DNA of 64,000 nt, taken from contig NZ_QYUN01000002.1 of NCBI RefSeq assembly GCF_003590875.1, positions 2,976,001 to 3,040,000 on the forward strand, in the 5' to 3' direction. The notes beneath the pieces were generated by a model. The model did no database searches. It was not told where the DNA came from and worked only from the letters and a program-made list of their open reading frames with translations. The position numbers and the translations under genes were made by a program. The stretch is from Noviherbaspirillum cavernae (GTDB lineage Bacteria; Pseudomonadota; Gammaproteobacteria; Burkholderiales; Burkholderiaceae_D). Of this stretch, positions 47,559-56,760 are shown in pieces; the stretch's first letter is position 1; each line of letters opens with the position of its first letter.

Positions 47559-48425
47559 ATGCAGCCAGCCAATCCCTACGTCAACATCTCCGCTTACAAA
47601 TTTGTCACGTTCAACGATACGCTTGAAAAGCGTTCGCAATTCCGCGCACTGTGCGAAGAACTGAGCCTGAAGGGCACCATTCTTCTCAGCCCGGAAGGCA
47701 TCAACCTGTTTCTTGCCGGCCTGCGCGAACAGATCGACACCTTCCTCACATGGCTGCGCGCCGATCAGCGCTTCGCCGATCTGGAAGTCAAGGAAAGCCT
47801 GTCGGACCGGCAGCCGTTCACGCGCATGCTGGTCAAGTTGAAGCGCGAAATCATCACGATGAAGCATCCTCTGATCAAGCCGGAAGAAGGCCGCGCACCC
47901 GCCGTTGCAGCGACGACATTGAAGCGCTGGCTGGATCAGGGGCACGACGATGCCGGCAAGCCGGTGGTGATGGTCGATACGCGCAATGCATTCGAAGTCG
48001 ATGTCGGCACATTCGACAACACGGTCGACTATCGGATCGAGAAATTCAGCGAATTCCCGGATGTGATCGCGGCGCACAAGGATGATTTCGAAGGCAAGAC
48101 GATCGTGACCTTCTGCACCGGCGGCATCCGCTGCGAAAAGGCCGCAATCCACATGCAGAACGTCGGCTACGACAGCGTGTATCAACTCGAAGGCGGCATT
48201 CTGAAATACTTCGAGGCAGTGGGCGGCGCGCACTACACCGGCGACTGCTTCGTCTTCGATTACCGCACCGCGCTGAATCCGAAACTGGAGGCGACGCAAA
48301 CCGCGCAATGTTTCGCTTGTCGCGCCGTGGTCACGCCGCGCGAACAGTTGTCACCGTATTACATTCCAGGAAAATCCTGCCCGCATTGCCAGAAGGAAGT
48401 GCGGGCAGAGTTGCAGGAAGCATAA
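47559..48425 (+). CDS. trhO: tRNA uridine-34 hydroxylase TrhO (rhodanese family)
   Basis: The 288-residue protein has an N-terminal acylphosphatase-like domain ([33 protein letters not shown]) and a rhodanese domain with the catalytic cysteine loop [12 protein letters not shown]-terminal cysteine-rich part (CFACRAVVT ... CPHCQKEV) may bind metal. TrhO hydroxylates U34 of several tRNAs using oxygen, the first step toward cmo5U/mo5U. A TATAAT at 47518-47523 is a plausible -10 element. Confidence 0.93.
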   Translation: MQPANPYVNISAYKFVTFNDTLEKRSQFRALCEELSLKGTILLSPEGINLFLAGLREQIDTFLTWLRADQRFADLEVKESLSDRQPFTRMLVKLKREIITMKHPLIKPEEGRAPAVAATTLKRWLDQGHDDAGKPVVMVDTRNAFEVDVGTFDNTVDYRIEKFSEFPDVIAAHKDDFEGKTIVTFCTGGIRCEKAAIHMQNVGYDSVYQLEGGILKYFEAVGGAHYTGDCFVFDYRTALNPKLEATQTAQCFACRAVVTPREQLSPYYIPGKSCPHCQKEVRAELQEA

Positions 48426-48441
48426 TTCCATACTGGAACGC

Positions 48442-48471
48442 TTGAGTGGCTTCCTGCGGGAAGCCACTCAA
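48442..48471. terminator. Bidirectional hairpin between trhO and pirin gene
   Basis: TTGAGTGGCTTCC (48442-48454) and GGAAGCCACTCAA (48459-48471) form a perfect 13-bp stem with a 4-nt loop between convergent genes. No long T-run follows, but stem stability and position support a shared terminator. Confidence 0.7.
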
Positions 48472-48476
48472 TGACA

Positions 48477-49175
48477 TCAAGTCAGATCGAACAGCAACAC
48501 TTCCGCATCCCTTCCCTGCGTCACGTCAATTTTCGGCTCGCTCACCGCTTTCAACGCATCCCCGGTCTTGAGCGGCACGCCATTGACGGTCACTTCTCCA
48601 CGCGCAACATGCAGATAGGCACGACGGCCTTTTGCGATCGGCATGCTCGCGTTTTCGGCACCGCTGAACAGTCCCGCATATACCTTGGCATCCTGATGAA
48701 TCGTGACCGAACCATCCTGCCCGTCGGGACTGGCAATCAGGCGAAAATGGCCGCGCTTGTCTTCCTCCGAAAAGCGTTTTTCTTCGTAGCCCGGCGCAAT
48801 CCCGCGCGCATTCGGTTCGATCCAGATTTGCAGGAAATGCGTCTGCCGATCCGGCAGCTGGTTGAACTCCGAATGCATGACACCGGTACCGGCACTCATG
48901 CGCTGCACGTCGCCGGGCCGGATCACGCTGCCATTGCCCATGCTGTCTTTGTGCGCAAGCGCGCCTTCCAGCACGTAACTGATGATTTCCATGTCCCGAT
49001 GACCATGCGAGCCGAAACCCGAGCCGCCGCTGATGCGATCGTCATTGATCACGCGTAATGCGCCGAATCCCATGTGCTGTGGATCGTGGTAATCGGCGAA
49101 CGAGAAACTGAAGTGCGAATTGAGCCATCCGTGATCGGAATGGCCGCGCTCTTCGCTTTTGCGTAACTCAATCAT
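48477..49175 (-). CDS. Pirin-family protein (YhhW-like)
   Basis: The start at 49175 ([20 protein letters not shown]) has AAGGA nine nucleotides upstream and gives 232 residues. The N-terminal cupin carries the metal ligands in [20 protein letters not shown] and the matching histidine/glutamate in [11 protein letters not shown]. Bacterial YhhW-type pirins show quercetin 2,3-dioxygenase activity in vitro; the natural role is unsettled. Confidence 0.92.
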   Translation of the reverse strand: MIELRKSEERGHSDHGWLNSHFSFSFADYHDPQHMGFGALRVINDDRISGGSGFGSHGHRDMEIISYVLEGALAHKDSMGNGSVIRPGDVQRMSAGTGVMHSEFNQLPDRQTHFLQIWIEPNARGIAPGYEEKRFSEEDKRGHFRLIASPDGQDGSVTIHQDAKVYAGLFSGAENASMPIAKGRRAYLHVARGEVTVNGVPLKTGDALKAVSEPKIDVTQGRDAEVLLFDLT

Positions 49176-49275
49176 GTTGTCATTCCTTTCATGCAAGCGC
49201 ATTGCGTCGATATGAGCAGCGTTTGTTCTGTTTTACCATGACGTTATTCGACAACCAGGCACGAAGACAATTCTG

Positions 49276-50145
49276 ATGACGCATTACATCGGCCGTTTCG
49301 CCCCCTCTCCAACCGGCCCTCTGCACAAAGGTTCGCTGGTCGCGGCCATGGCCAGCTATCTGGATGCGAAAGCGCAGCAGGGAAAATGGCTGGTGCGCAT
49401 CGAAGACATCGACGAGGCGCGCACGGTACCGGGCTCGGCGGAATCCATTCTCGAAACCTTGAGCGCACTGGGCATGCAATGGGATGGCGAGGTGGTGTGG
49501 CAAAGCCGGCGCAAGCCTCTCTACGAGGCCGCGTTCGAACGGCTGGGCTCGCATGCCTATGCCTGCGGCTGCACGCGGCGCGAGATTGCCGATTCGCGGC
49601 TCGGCGTGGCATCCGATGGCGCGGCCGTCTATCCGGGAACCTGCCGCCATGGTTTGGCTGAAGGAAAGGCTGCACGCGCCTACCGGCTGCGCGTACCCGA
49701 TGCGGGAACTGACTGTATTGCGTTCGCGGATCGCTGGATGGGTTCCATCTCGCAACATCTGGCCACCGAAGTGGGCGATTTCGTATTGAAGCGCGCGGAT
49801 GGTTTCTGGGCCTATCAACTGGCAGTGGTGGTGGATGACGGCGAGCAAGGCGTAACGCATGTAGTGCGCGGCGCCGATCTGCTGGAATCGACGGCGCGGC
49901 AGATTTATCTGCAAGGCCTGCTCGGCCTGCCGTCACCGCGCTATCTGCATGTGCCGATGGTAACCAATGAGGCGGGTGAAAAGCTGTCGAAACAGACCGG
50001 CGCCCATGCACTCGACCTGTCGCAACCGCTGGAAGAATTGCAGGCGACCGCCGCATTCCTCGGTCTTGCGATCAAAGAGACACGATCGGTGGAGGATTTC
50101 TGGGTGCGGGCAGCGTACGCGTGGAGGCAACGCTTTCCCGCATAG
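49276..50145 (+). CDS. gluQ: Glutamyl-Q tRNA(Asp) synthetase
   Basis: This 289-residue protein is a truncated glutamyl-tRNA synthetase lacking the anticodon-binding domain. The HIGH-like motif is in [17 protein letters not shown], the KMSKS-like in GEKLSKQTG. Zinc cysteines appear in [10 protein letters not shown] and the distal YPGTCRH. It attaches glutamate to queuosine in the tRNA(Asp) anticodon. Confidence 0.95.
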   Translation: MTHYIGRFAPSPTGPLHKGSLVAAMASYLDAKAQQGKWLVRIEDIDEARTVPGSAESILETLSALGMQWDGEVVWQSRRKPLYEAAFERLGSHAYACGCTRREIADSRLGVASDGAAVYPGTCRHGLAEGKAARAYRLRVPDAGTDCIAFADRWMGSISQHLATEVGDFVLKRADGFWAYQLAVVVDDGEQGVTHVVRGADLLESTARQIYLQGLLGLPSPRYLHVPMVTNEAGEKLSKQTGAHALDLSQPLEELQATAAFLGLAIKETRSVEDFWVRAAYAWRQRFPA

Positions 50146-50220
50146 GTTCGTTCGCCTGCAACGCGTGTGCGAAATTACGCACCATGGCCGCCTGAATCCG
50201 CGGCCTCTCATCAGGGTTGG

Positions 50221-51660
50221 TCAGCGCTTGGGCGTGCCGCCCAACAATGCGGCGACCTTCGTTTTTTGCGGCTTGGTAGTGGCGGGTTTATTGGCCACAG
50301 CGGTGTCGCTTTCCGCATGTCCGGTGGATGGCTCCGGCTCATACGGCTTCAGGAACCACGGATCGACCTTTTCCTTGCGCGGGCCGTAGGCGCTGCGGCC
50401 GTACTGCGCACCCCGGCTCGGCGATGCGCCGGATTCGCTGTCGTCGCGGCGCGGACGCCGCTCGCTCGACCGCTGCGGCACGAAGCCGCTCAGTTGCAGG
50501 CGAGCGATATTGTGCTTGATCAGTTTTTCAATGTCGGCGAGCAGCCGCGTGTCCTTGTCGGTGTACAGCGAAATCGCGTCGCCCGATGCTCCTGCACGGC
50601 CGGTGCGGCCGATGCGATGCACATAGTCCTCGGCGTTGTACGGCAAGTCGAAATTGATGACACAAGGCAGTTCCGCGATATCCAGTCCGCGCGCCGCGAC
50701 GTCGGTGGCAACCAGCACTTCGATCGTGCCTTGCTTGAATGCCTCCAGCGCGGCCATGCGTTCGGCCTGCGTCTTGTCGCCGTGAATCGCGGAGGCCTTC
50801 ACACCTTCCTTCTCCAGATGACGCGACAGGCGCGATGCGCCGATCTTGGTGTTGGAGAAGACGATGACCTGCTTCAAGCCGCGATCGCGGATGATGTGCG
50901 CAATCGCATCGCGCTTGGCTTCCTCTTCGACTTTGTAAAGCACCTGCGTCACGTTGTCGGCGGTCGCATTGCTGCGCGCGACTTCGATCGTCACTGGATT
51001 CTGCAGGAAGCTGGCTGCCAGTTTCTTGATGTCAGGAGAAAAGGTCGCGGAGAACATCAGGTTCTGCCGCTGCTTCGGCAACAGATTGATGATGCGTTGC
51101 AAGTCCGGCAAGAAACCCATGTCCAGCATGCGATCGGCTTCATCCATGACGAGGATTTGCGTCTGTCCGAGATTCAGGGTTTTCTGCTGCACATGGTCGA
51201 GCAGCCGTCCCGGCGTGGCGATCACGATTTCCACCCCGGCACGCAAGGCCGCGGTCTGCGGTGCCATGTCGACCCCGCCGAAAACCACGGTCGCGCGCAA
51301 CGGCGTGTGTCGCGAGTACGCCTTGACGTTATCGGCAACCTGGTCGGCCAGTTCGCGCGTCGGCGTCAGGATCAGCGCACGCACCGGATGGCGCGCCGGC
51401 GATGCACTTGTGTTTGCATGCTCCAACAGCGATTGAATGATTGGCAACGAGAAACCGGCGGTCTTGCCTGTGCCCGTCTGCGCGGCACCCATGACATCAC
51501 GGCCTTGCAGCACGATGGGAATCGCTTCGGCCTGGATCGGTGTCGGATGCGTATAACCTTGATCGGCAAGCGCACGCAAAATATCGGGCGACAAGCCGAA
51601 GTCTTCGAAGCGGACAGCCGGCGCGGCATTTTGCATAGATGCTAACTGTGTATCGGACAT
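50221..51660 (-). CDS. rhlE: DEAD-box RNA helicase RhlE-like
   Basis: The start at 51660 (MSDTQLASMQNAAPAVRFED) gives 479 residues; upstream extension is non-homologous. Motifs: Q motif FEDFGLSPDILRALADQGYT, Walker A GAAQTGTGKT, DEAD in VMDEADRMLD, SAT in MFSATFS, and HRIGRTGR. The C-terminal 90 residues are basic and low-complexity, as usual for RhlE. It unwinds RNA in ribosome assembly or decay. Confidence 0.93.
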   Translation of the reverse strand: MSDTQLASMQNAAPAVRFEDFGLSPDILRALADQGYTHPTPIQAEAIPIVLQGRDVMGAAQTGTGKTAGFSLPIIQSLLEHANTSASPARHPVRALILTPTRELADQVADNVKAYSRHTPLRATVVFGGVDMAPQTAALRAGVEIVIATPGRLLDHVQQKTLNLGQTQILVMDEADRMLDMGFLPDLQRIINLLPKQRQNLMFSATFSPDIKKLAASFLQNPVTIEVARSNATADNVTQVLYKVEEEAKRDAIAHIIRDRGLKQVIVFSNTKIGASRLSRHLEKEGVKASAIHGDKTQAERMAALEAFKQGTIEVLVATDVAARGLDIAELPCVINFDLPYNAEDYVHRIGRTGRAGASGDAISLYTDKDTRLLADIEKLIKHNIARLQLSGFVPQRSSERRPRRDDSESGASPSRGAQYGRSAYGPRKEKVDPWFLKPYEPEPSTGHAESDTAVANKPATTKPQKTKVAALLGGTPKR

Positions 51661-52111
51661 GGTAATAATTACTCTGCCGCAGTAGGGTACGGCGCTGCTA
51701 GGGTTAGGGATGCGAATTGACCCCGGTGACGAAGCCGCCAGAAATTGACGCTCTTTCAATATGTAACCCTTCATTATACGCCTCACCCGATATGCCGGGG
51801 CACGGGCACGCGCATCCAACGCGGCGCATTCAATCTCGAAAGAGCACGACCCAGGTCTGACAATGCGCACGTCAAAAAATTGCGCGGCATTCCAGCATGA
51901 CAACGAACGTCGCATGCAATATCCCTCGGACTGCATTCGTGCAACCGAAGCGCACGAGAATGATATCTCTCAATAAGCATTCGATGCGGACGTAATCCAA
52001 TGGTTGAAGACGTCGTGACGGATGCATCACCGCATCCGTCACGGACCCGTGCATGCACTCGCGCATTGCATCGGAACCGCAACACGAAAAGAGCCCCCTC
52101 CGAATTCATCC
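51661..52111. other. Divergent region between rhlE and the GNAT-like cluster
   Basis: No gene is supported in these 451 bases. The region probably holds the rhlE promoter and 5' leader and the promoter of the first GNAT-like gene. The only clear structure is the inverted repeat at 52014-52043, listed separately. Confidence 0.5.
52014..52043. repeat. Perfect 12-bp inverted repeat upstream of GNAT-like cluster
   Basis: CGTGACGGATGC (52014-52025) and GCATCCGTCACG (52032-52043) are perfectly complementary across a 6-nt spacer. It ends 68 nt before the first gene's ATG. It could be an operator or a 5'-leader hairpin; no T-run follows. Confidence 0.6.
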
Positions 52112-53215
52112 ATGGACGCACAACAGATCAACATATCGGTGTACGAAAACCTGGTTCCTGACTTTGCGGAAGCAGAATTGGAAAACCTGTACGGAAATAT
52201 CTATTCATCGCTTGCACAACTGCGTGCGTGCGGGAATCTCGAAGGCATCAACACGTACGCGGTGCGGGATGGCGACAGACCTGTTTGCATTCTGCTGTTC
52301 CGCCGCCGCAAGACAAAACTGCAGGTTGTCAACGAAGGCATGGCGATCGGCGAAAAAGAAATGCGGCGCTTCGCCGAACACATGTTCGCGACATGCAGTT
52401 CGCTCAATCTCATTTCGTTTCATGCGATCGCAACGGACATGCGCCGGCTGCCGTTTCCGCATCAACGCTACAACTGCCTCGAAGACATCGTGCTGGCGCT
52501 GCCTCGCACGCCGCAGGCCTATCTGGCGAGCATGGGAAAGTCCACGCGCAGCTACATCAACCGTTACATGAACAAGATCAGGCGCGAACTGCCGACATTG
52601 CGTTTTCAAGTGCATGTGAACGAGGAAGTGAGCGAACAGCAGCTGCACGACGTCATTCAACTCAACAAGTACCGCATGGCAGAAAAGAACAAGGTGTGGT
52701 CGATCGACGGCAGCGAACGCATCGTCAGGCTCGCGAGATCGCGCGGACTGACCGGCATCATGGAGATCAATGGACGAGTCTGTGCCGGTGTTGTCAATTT
52801 CCGTGCCGGCGATAACTATTTTCTCGAACTGCTGTCGCACGATCCCGCATACAACGATTACCGACTCGGCACGCTGTGCTGTTACCTGACCATTTGCGAA
52901 TGCATCACGCGCGGCGGCAGGGAATACCATTTCCTGTGGGGGCAGAACGAATACAAATACCGCCTGCTGGGAGTGCAGCGCGATCTGGATCACGTCGCCA
53001 TCTATCGCTCGCGCGCGCATATGCTGCTGCATGCCGATACCGCACTGAACAATACCGTCAAGAGTGCCGTGCGTCGCACAAAGGTCTGGCGGCATCACGC
53101 ACAGCATGGCGGCAGGCACGATGCTGCTTCGCGTCTCGCACTCAATATTCTGAATCGGATCAGTACCATCAAACACCACGCCGATGGGCTGCTGGCAAGG
53201 CAGAAACAAGGATAA
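52112..53215 (+). CDS. GNAT/FemAB-like protein, tandem paralogue 1
   Basis: The 367-residue protein is soluble, without signal peptide. Its second half resembles the CelD/BioF2-like acetyltransferase fold (Pfam type Acetyltransf_6): NGRVCAGVVNFRAGDNYFLE at about 220-239, DYRLGTLCCYLTICECITRG at 249-268, and HFLWGQNEYKYRLLG at 273-287, matching the family's FLxGxxxYK hallmark. Family members are proposed to acylate cell-envelope glycans, but no substrate is known here. The blocks SSLAQL, FPHQRYNCLEDIVL, MGKSTRSYIN and GVQRDLDHVAIYRSR are shared with the two following genes. Start at 52112 was preferred over upstream in-frame starts because conserved sequence begins here. Confidence 0.85.
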   Translation: MDAQQINISVYENLVPDFAEAELENLYGNIYSSLAQLRACGNLEGINTYAVRDGDRPVCILLFRRRKTKLQVVNEGMAIGEKEMRRFAEHMFATCSSLNLISFHAIATDMRRLPFPHQRYNCLEDIVLALPRTPQAYLASMGKSTRSYINRYMNKIRRELPTLRFQVHVNEEVSEQQLHDVIQLNKYRMAEKNKVWSIDGSERIVRLARSRGLTGIMEINGRVCAGVVNFRAGDNYFLELLSHDPAYNDYRLGTLCCYLTICECITRGGREYHFLWGQNEYKYRLLGVQRDLDHVAIYRSRAHMLLHADTALNNTVKSAVRRTKVWRHHAQHGGRHDAASRLALNILNRISTIKHHADGLLARQKQG

Positions 53216-53225
53216 ACATACATAT

Positions 53226-53264
53226 ATGAACACCGGAGACTACCTGGATGAAAACCATATATGA
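53226..53264 (+). CDS. Possible 12-codon leader peptide
   Basis: An ATG at 53226 opens MNTGDYLDENHI and stops at TGA 53262-53264, which overlaps the ATG of paralogue 2 (53261-53263) in an ATGA arrangement. AAGGA lies 13 nt upstream, rather far. The phrase CATATATGAAC occurs at both this start and the next one, so a small duplication is another explanation. Confidence 0.3.
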   Translation: MNTGDYLDENHI

Positions 53265-54409
53265 ACTCGGACAGCGTCACCGTTTCGCTCTACGAACATT
53301 CCGTTCCATCCTTCATGGAAGCGGAGATGGATCGTCTGTATGAACACATCCATTCATCACTGGCGCAATTTCGCGTGTACGGCAATCTGGCCGATGCCAC
53401 CAGTACTTACGTTGTCCGGAAAGACGGCAAGGTCACAACCGCCTTGTTGTTTCAGATCAGCAAAACGCACGTGCGGGTCCTCAATGAGCAGATCAGCATT
53501 GACTCGCAGGAACTTGAGCGCTTTGCAAATCACATCTTCACCACATACAAATCGGTCCATCGCATCACCTTTCACGCGATCAGGGGGGAGACCGCAACGA
53601 TTTCCTTCCCTCATCAGCGCTTCAACTGCACGGAAGATATCGTCGTCAACTTGCCGGCTACGCGCGAAAAATACCTTGCCAGTCTCGGCAAGAATACGCG
53701 CAGAAACATCAAGCGCTATACCGATCGATTGATGCGCTGCTTCCCGAGCTTTCGCTACGAGTTTTACGAGCATGACGCGGTGAGTGCCGAGCAGTTGCAG
53801 ACGATTATCGGTTTCAACCGTGCACGGATGGCGGGAAAGCAGAAGGTCTCGACCATCGACGATGATGAGGCGGAGCGGATAGTGCAGCTCGCGCAGACCT
53901 GTGGCGTGGTCGGCATCGCGACCATCGATGGACGCATATGCGCCGGCGGCATCGGTTACCGTGCCGGCGAAAACTATTTTCTGAATGTGATCGCGCACGA
54001 TCCGGCATATGACGATTACTGGATAGGCGTGCTGTGCTCGTACCTGACGATCTGCGAATGCATTGCGCGCGGCTGCAAGGAATTCCATTTTCTCTGGGGC
54101 CGCTACGAATACAAGTTCGCACTGGGCGCTGTGCAACGCGATCTGGATCACCTCGTCATCTACCGATCCCGCGTGCAGCTTTTTCTGAACGGCGTCACCG
54201 CTTCGCGGATCGCCTGCACCGGCTATATCCGGATGGCGAAGTTCTGGATGCTGGATCAAGCGAGGCAACAGGGCAGCGACCGTTTTCCGGCACGCGCAGC
54301 TGTGTATGTCGTGACTCGCCTGCGCAGCCTGAAGCGCACGGCGTCGGGCATGCTTGCGCAGCGCAAGAAAACCATTTCCTTGCCGGAAGAACCCATCAAC
54401 GATATCTGA
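53261..54409 (+). CDS. GNAT/FemAB-like protein, tandem paralogue 2
   Basis: The 382-residue protein is clearly paralogous to its neighbours: SSLAQFRVYGNL near residue 32, RVLNEQI, FPHQRFNCTEDIVVNLP, YLASLGKNTRRNIKRY, ARMAGKQKVSTID, DGRICAGGIGYRAGENYFLN, and EFHFLWGRYEYKFALGAVQR. Its C-terminus is slightly longer (ending SLPEEPINDI). The gap to paralogue 1 is 45 nt and the start lacks a strong ribosome site, so coupling through the short upstream frame is possible. Predicted role: transfer of an acyl or aminoacyl group, substrate unknown. Confidence 0.85.
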   Translation: MNSDSVTVSLYEHSVPSFMEAEMDRLYEHIHSSLAQFRVYGNLADATSTYVVRKDGKVTTALLFQISKTHVRVLNEQISIDSQELERFANHIFTTYKSVHRITFHAIRGETATISFPHQRFNCTEDIVVNLPATREKYLASLGKNTRRNIKRYTDRLMRCFPSFRYEFYEHDAVSAEQLQTIIGFNRARMAGKQKVSTIDDDEAERIVQLAQTCGVVGIATIDGRICAGGIGYRAGENYFLNVIAHDPAYDDYWIGVLCSYLTICECIARGCKEFHFLWGRYEYKFALGAVQRDLDHLVIYRSRVQLFLNGVTASRIACTGYIRMAKFWMLDQARQQGSDRFPARAAVYVVTRLRSLKRTASGMLAQRKKTISLPEEPINDI

Positions 54410-54611
54410 CGGAAAGCCGTTTGAGCAGACACAATGGCCCGCGCATTAGCGCTGGAAGAATTCATGCTGGCGATGCAAGATGAATCGTTTTCCATTCCCG
54501 TCTCCCGCACTTGTCCTCACCCTTCCCCGATAACTCCGGCATATCAATTCGATTGCGGCTTCGGAAATTTTCCGCTGCCGCGTTATCCGTCAATTTTTCA
54601 CCGTTCAATTC

Positions 54612-55721
54612 ATGCAATCGCACAATATTGCCATTTCATTCCACGAGAATTCCGTTCCCTCTTTTTCCGGCCCCGAAATGGAACGGCTGTATGGGCACTT
54701 GTATTCCTCACTCGCACAATTCAGCGTGTACGGCAACCTCACGACAGACACCTGCACCTATGTCGCGCGGCAGCACGGGATTGTGATTGCGCTCCTTCTT
54801 CTGCGGATCGAAGGCGAACACGTGCGGGTTCTCAATGAACAGATCGATGTGGGCGCTGCGGAAATCGAGCGGTTTGCGCGCTACATGTTCTCGTCGCGAC
54901 CGTCACTGAAAACCATCCGCTTCCGCGCAATCCAGACCACGCTGCATCGCTTTTCATTCCCCTGCCAGCAGGTCAACATATCCGAAGACATCGTCGTGTC
55001 GCTGCCGGATACCAGCGACGATTACGCGGCACGCCTGGGCAAGGCCACGCGCAAGAACATCAAGCATCACCTCAGCAGATTGAGGCGCAGCTTTCCGACG
55101 CTGGTGCATCAGGTCCGTGCCAGGGAAGAGGCAAGCGAGCAGCATGTGCGCGAGATCGTCGCATTGAATCGCGCACGAATGGCTGGAAAGAACAAGGTGT
55201 CGTACATCGACGACGAGGAAGAGGAGCGCATCGTGCGCCTCGTGAAGCTGTGCGGCGTCGTCAGCGTGATGACGCTCGATGACCGGGTGTGTGCCGGCGT
55301 GATCTGCTATCAGGTCGGCTCGAACTATTTTTCACTGGTGAATGGGCATGCCACGGAATACGACGATTACCGTCTCGGCACGCTCTGCTTCCATCAGACG
55401 ATTTGCGCGTGCATCGAGCGCGGCGGCAAGGAGTTCCATTTCATGTGGGGCCAGTATCCGTACAAGTACATGCTGCTGGGCGTTCAGCGTGACCTCAACA
55501 ATCTCGTCATCTATCGCTCCCGCATGCAAGTGCTGCTCAACAGCCACACGGCCATGCGGATCGCATTCAGCGCGCAGATGCGCCGTGTGAAGTTCTGGCT
55601 GCTTCAGCAGGGCGAGAAGAAAAACGATCCGCGTCTGGCGGCGCGGATCATTCCTCACTGCTTGAGCATTCTGAAAAACCTGCGGCAGCACACTGCCGGG
55701 CTGCTGCCGCAGCGAAAATAA
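54612..55721 (+). CDS. GNAT/FemAB-like protein, tandem paralogue 3
   Basis: The 369-residue third copy carries the same blocks: SSLAQFSVYGNL, VRVLNEQID, NISEDIVVSLP, RLGKATRKNIKHH, ARMAGKNKVSYIDDEEEERI, DDRVCAGVICYQVGSNYFSL, DYRLGTLCFHQTICACIERG and EFHFMWGQYPYKYMLLGVQR. Active-site-region residues are retained, so all three copies look functional rather than decaying. It starts 202 bp after paralogue 2, in a gap without a recognised terminator. Substitutions cluster in the N-terminal half, suggesting different partners or acceptors. Confidence 0.85.
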   Translation: MQSHNIAISFHENSVPSFSGPEMERLYGHLYSSLAQFSVYGNLTTDTCTYVARQHGIVIALLLLRIEGEHVRVLNEQIDVGAAEIERFARYMFSSRPSLKTIRFRAIQTTLHRFSFPCQQVNISEDIVVSLPDTSDDYAARLGKATRKNIKHHLSRLRRSFPTLVHQVRAREEASEQHVREIVALNRARMAGKNKVSYIDDEEEERIVRLVKLCGVVSVMTLDDRVCAGVICYQVGSNYFSLVNGHATEYDDYRLGTLCFHQTICACIERGGKEFHFMWGQYPYKYMLLGVQRDLNNLVIYRSRMQVLLNSHTAMRIAFSAQMRRVKFWLLQQGEKKNDPRLAARIIPHCLSILKNLRQHTAGLLPQRK

Positions 55722-55752
55722 GACTGCAGACGAAACACGATTGCGCAGGCGC

Positions 55753-56760
55753 TCAATGATGGTAACCGATATCCGATCGCACCTTTCCCCGAAACACCCA
55801 ATACGACCAGAACACATAGAGCAGAATGACCGGTAGCAGGAACATGGTGCCGATGATCAGGAACTGCTGGGAGATGGGTGCAGTCGCGGCATCCCACAGC
55901 GTGATCGAAGGCGGCGCAACATAGGGCCACAGCGATATGATCAGCCCGGTATAGGCGAGGAAAAACAATCCCATCGCGCACAGGAAGGGCAGCACCTCGC
56001 GCCCTCTTCGCAAGGAATCCCACAGCAGCCATGCAATCGCGGCGGTCAGAATCGGCACCGGCGCGAAGAAGAACAGATTCGGCATGCTGAACCAGCGCTC
56101 CGCGATGCGCGCATCCTTCAGCGGCGTCCACACGCTGATCATCACGATGAAGAGCAGAATGCCGAACAGGCACCAGCGCGCCTTGTCGCGCGCCCACTGC
56201 TGCAGATCGCCCTGCGTTTTCATGTACAGCCAGGTGGCGCCGAGCAGCATATAGCCGACCACCAAGCCCAGTCCGGTCAGCAGCGGGAACGGCGCGATCC
56301 AGTCCCAGCTCGTGCCGGAGAATGCGCGCCCGGACACGGGGAAACCCATGATGAAATTGCCCAGCACCACGCCCTGCGCATAGGTCGCCACCAGCGAGCC
56401 GTAGGCGAATGCCGCGTTCCACACGCTTTTTTTCGCGCCTGGCGCGTCGCGGAATTCAAATGCCACGCCGCGAAATATCAGGCCCAGCAGCATTACAAGG
56501 ATAGGGAAGTACACAGCCGGCATGATCACCGCAAATGCCAGCGGAAACACCGCAAGCAGCCCGCCTCCGCCGAGGATAAGCCAGGTTTCATTGAAGTCCC
56601 AGATCGGCGCGACGGAGCCAACCATCAGATCGCGGTCGTGCTCGTTCCTGCGCAGCGCAAAAAGGATGCCGACCCCGAGATCGAAGCCGTCGAGCAGCAC
56701 GTACATCAGCACGGCCAACGAGAGGATCGCGGCCCACAAGGGTACGAGGTCAAGATTCAT
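55753..56760 (-). CDS. cydB: Cytochrome bd-type quinol oxidase subunit II
   Basis: The start at 56760 (MNLDLVPLWAAILSLAVLMY) gives 335 residues and overlaps the cydA stop by 11 nt. It has about eight or nine membrane segments and CydB signatures such as DGFDLGVGILFALRRNEHDR and VAPIWDFNETWLILGGGGLL. It supports the haem-bearing subunit I. No cydX-like small frame follows in the 31-nt gap to the GNAT-like gene. Confidence 0.95.
   Translation of the reverse strand: MNLDLVPLWAAILSLAVLMYVLLDGFDLGVGILFALRRNEHDRDLMVGSVAPIWDFNETWLILGGGGLLAVFPLAFAVIMPAVYFPILVMLLGLIFRGVAFEFRDAPGAKKSVWNAAFAYGSLVATYAQGVVLGNFIMGFPVSGRAFSGTSWDWIAPFPLLTGLGLVVGYMLLGATWLYMKTQGDLQQWARDKARWCLFGILLFIVMISVWTPLKDARIAERWFSMPNLFFFAPVPILTAAIAWLLWDSLRRGREVLPFLCAMGLFFLAYTGLIISLWPYVAPPSITLWDAATAPISQQFLIIGTMFLLPVILLYVFWSYWVFRGKVRSDIGYHH

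Noticed and set aside
44519..47626. 1035-codon open frame antisense to dnaE
   Set aside because: It mirrors the dnaE reading frame in a high-GC gene and shows no domain, while dnaE has every catalytic motif.
54434..54838. 134-codon plus-strand frame overlapping the start of GNAT-like paralogue 3
   Set aside because: It runs out of frame into paralogue 3, has no conserved motif and lacks a good ribosome site.
52112..55721. GNAT-like trio as a toxin-antitoxin or phage-defence system
   Set aside because: The three proteins are paralogous to each other, similar in size and lack nuclease, helicase or antitoxin-like partners. Envelope or metabolite acylation fits better.
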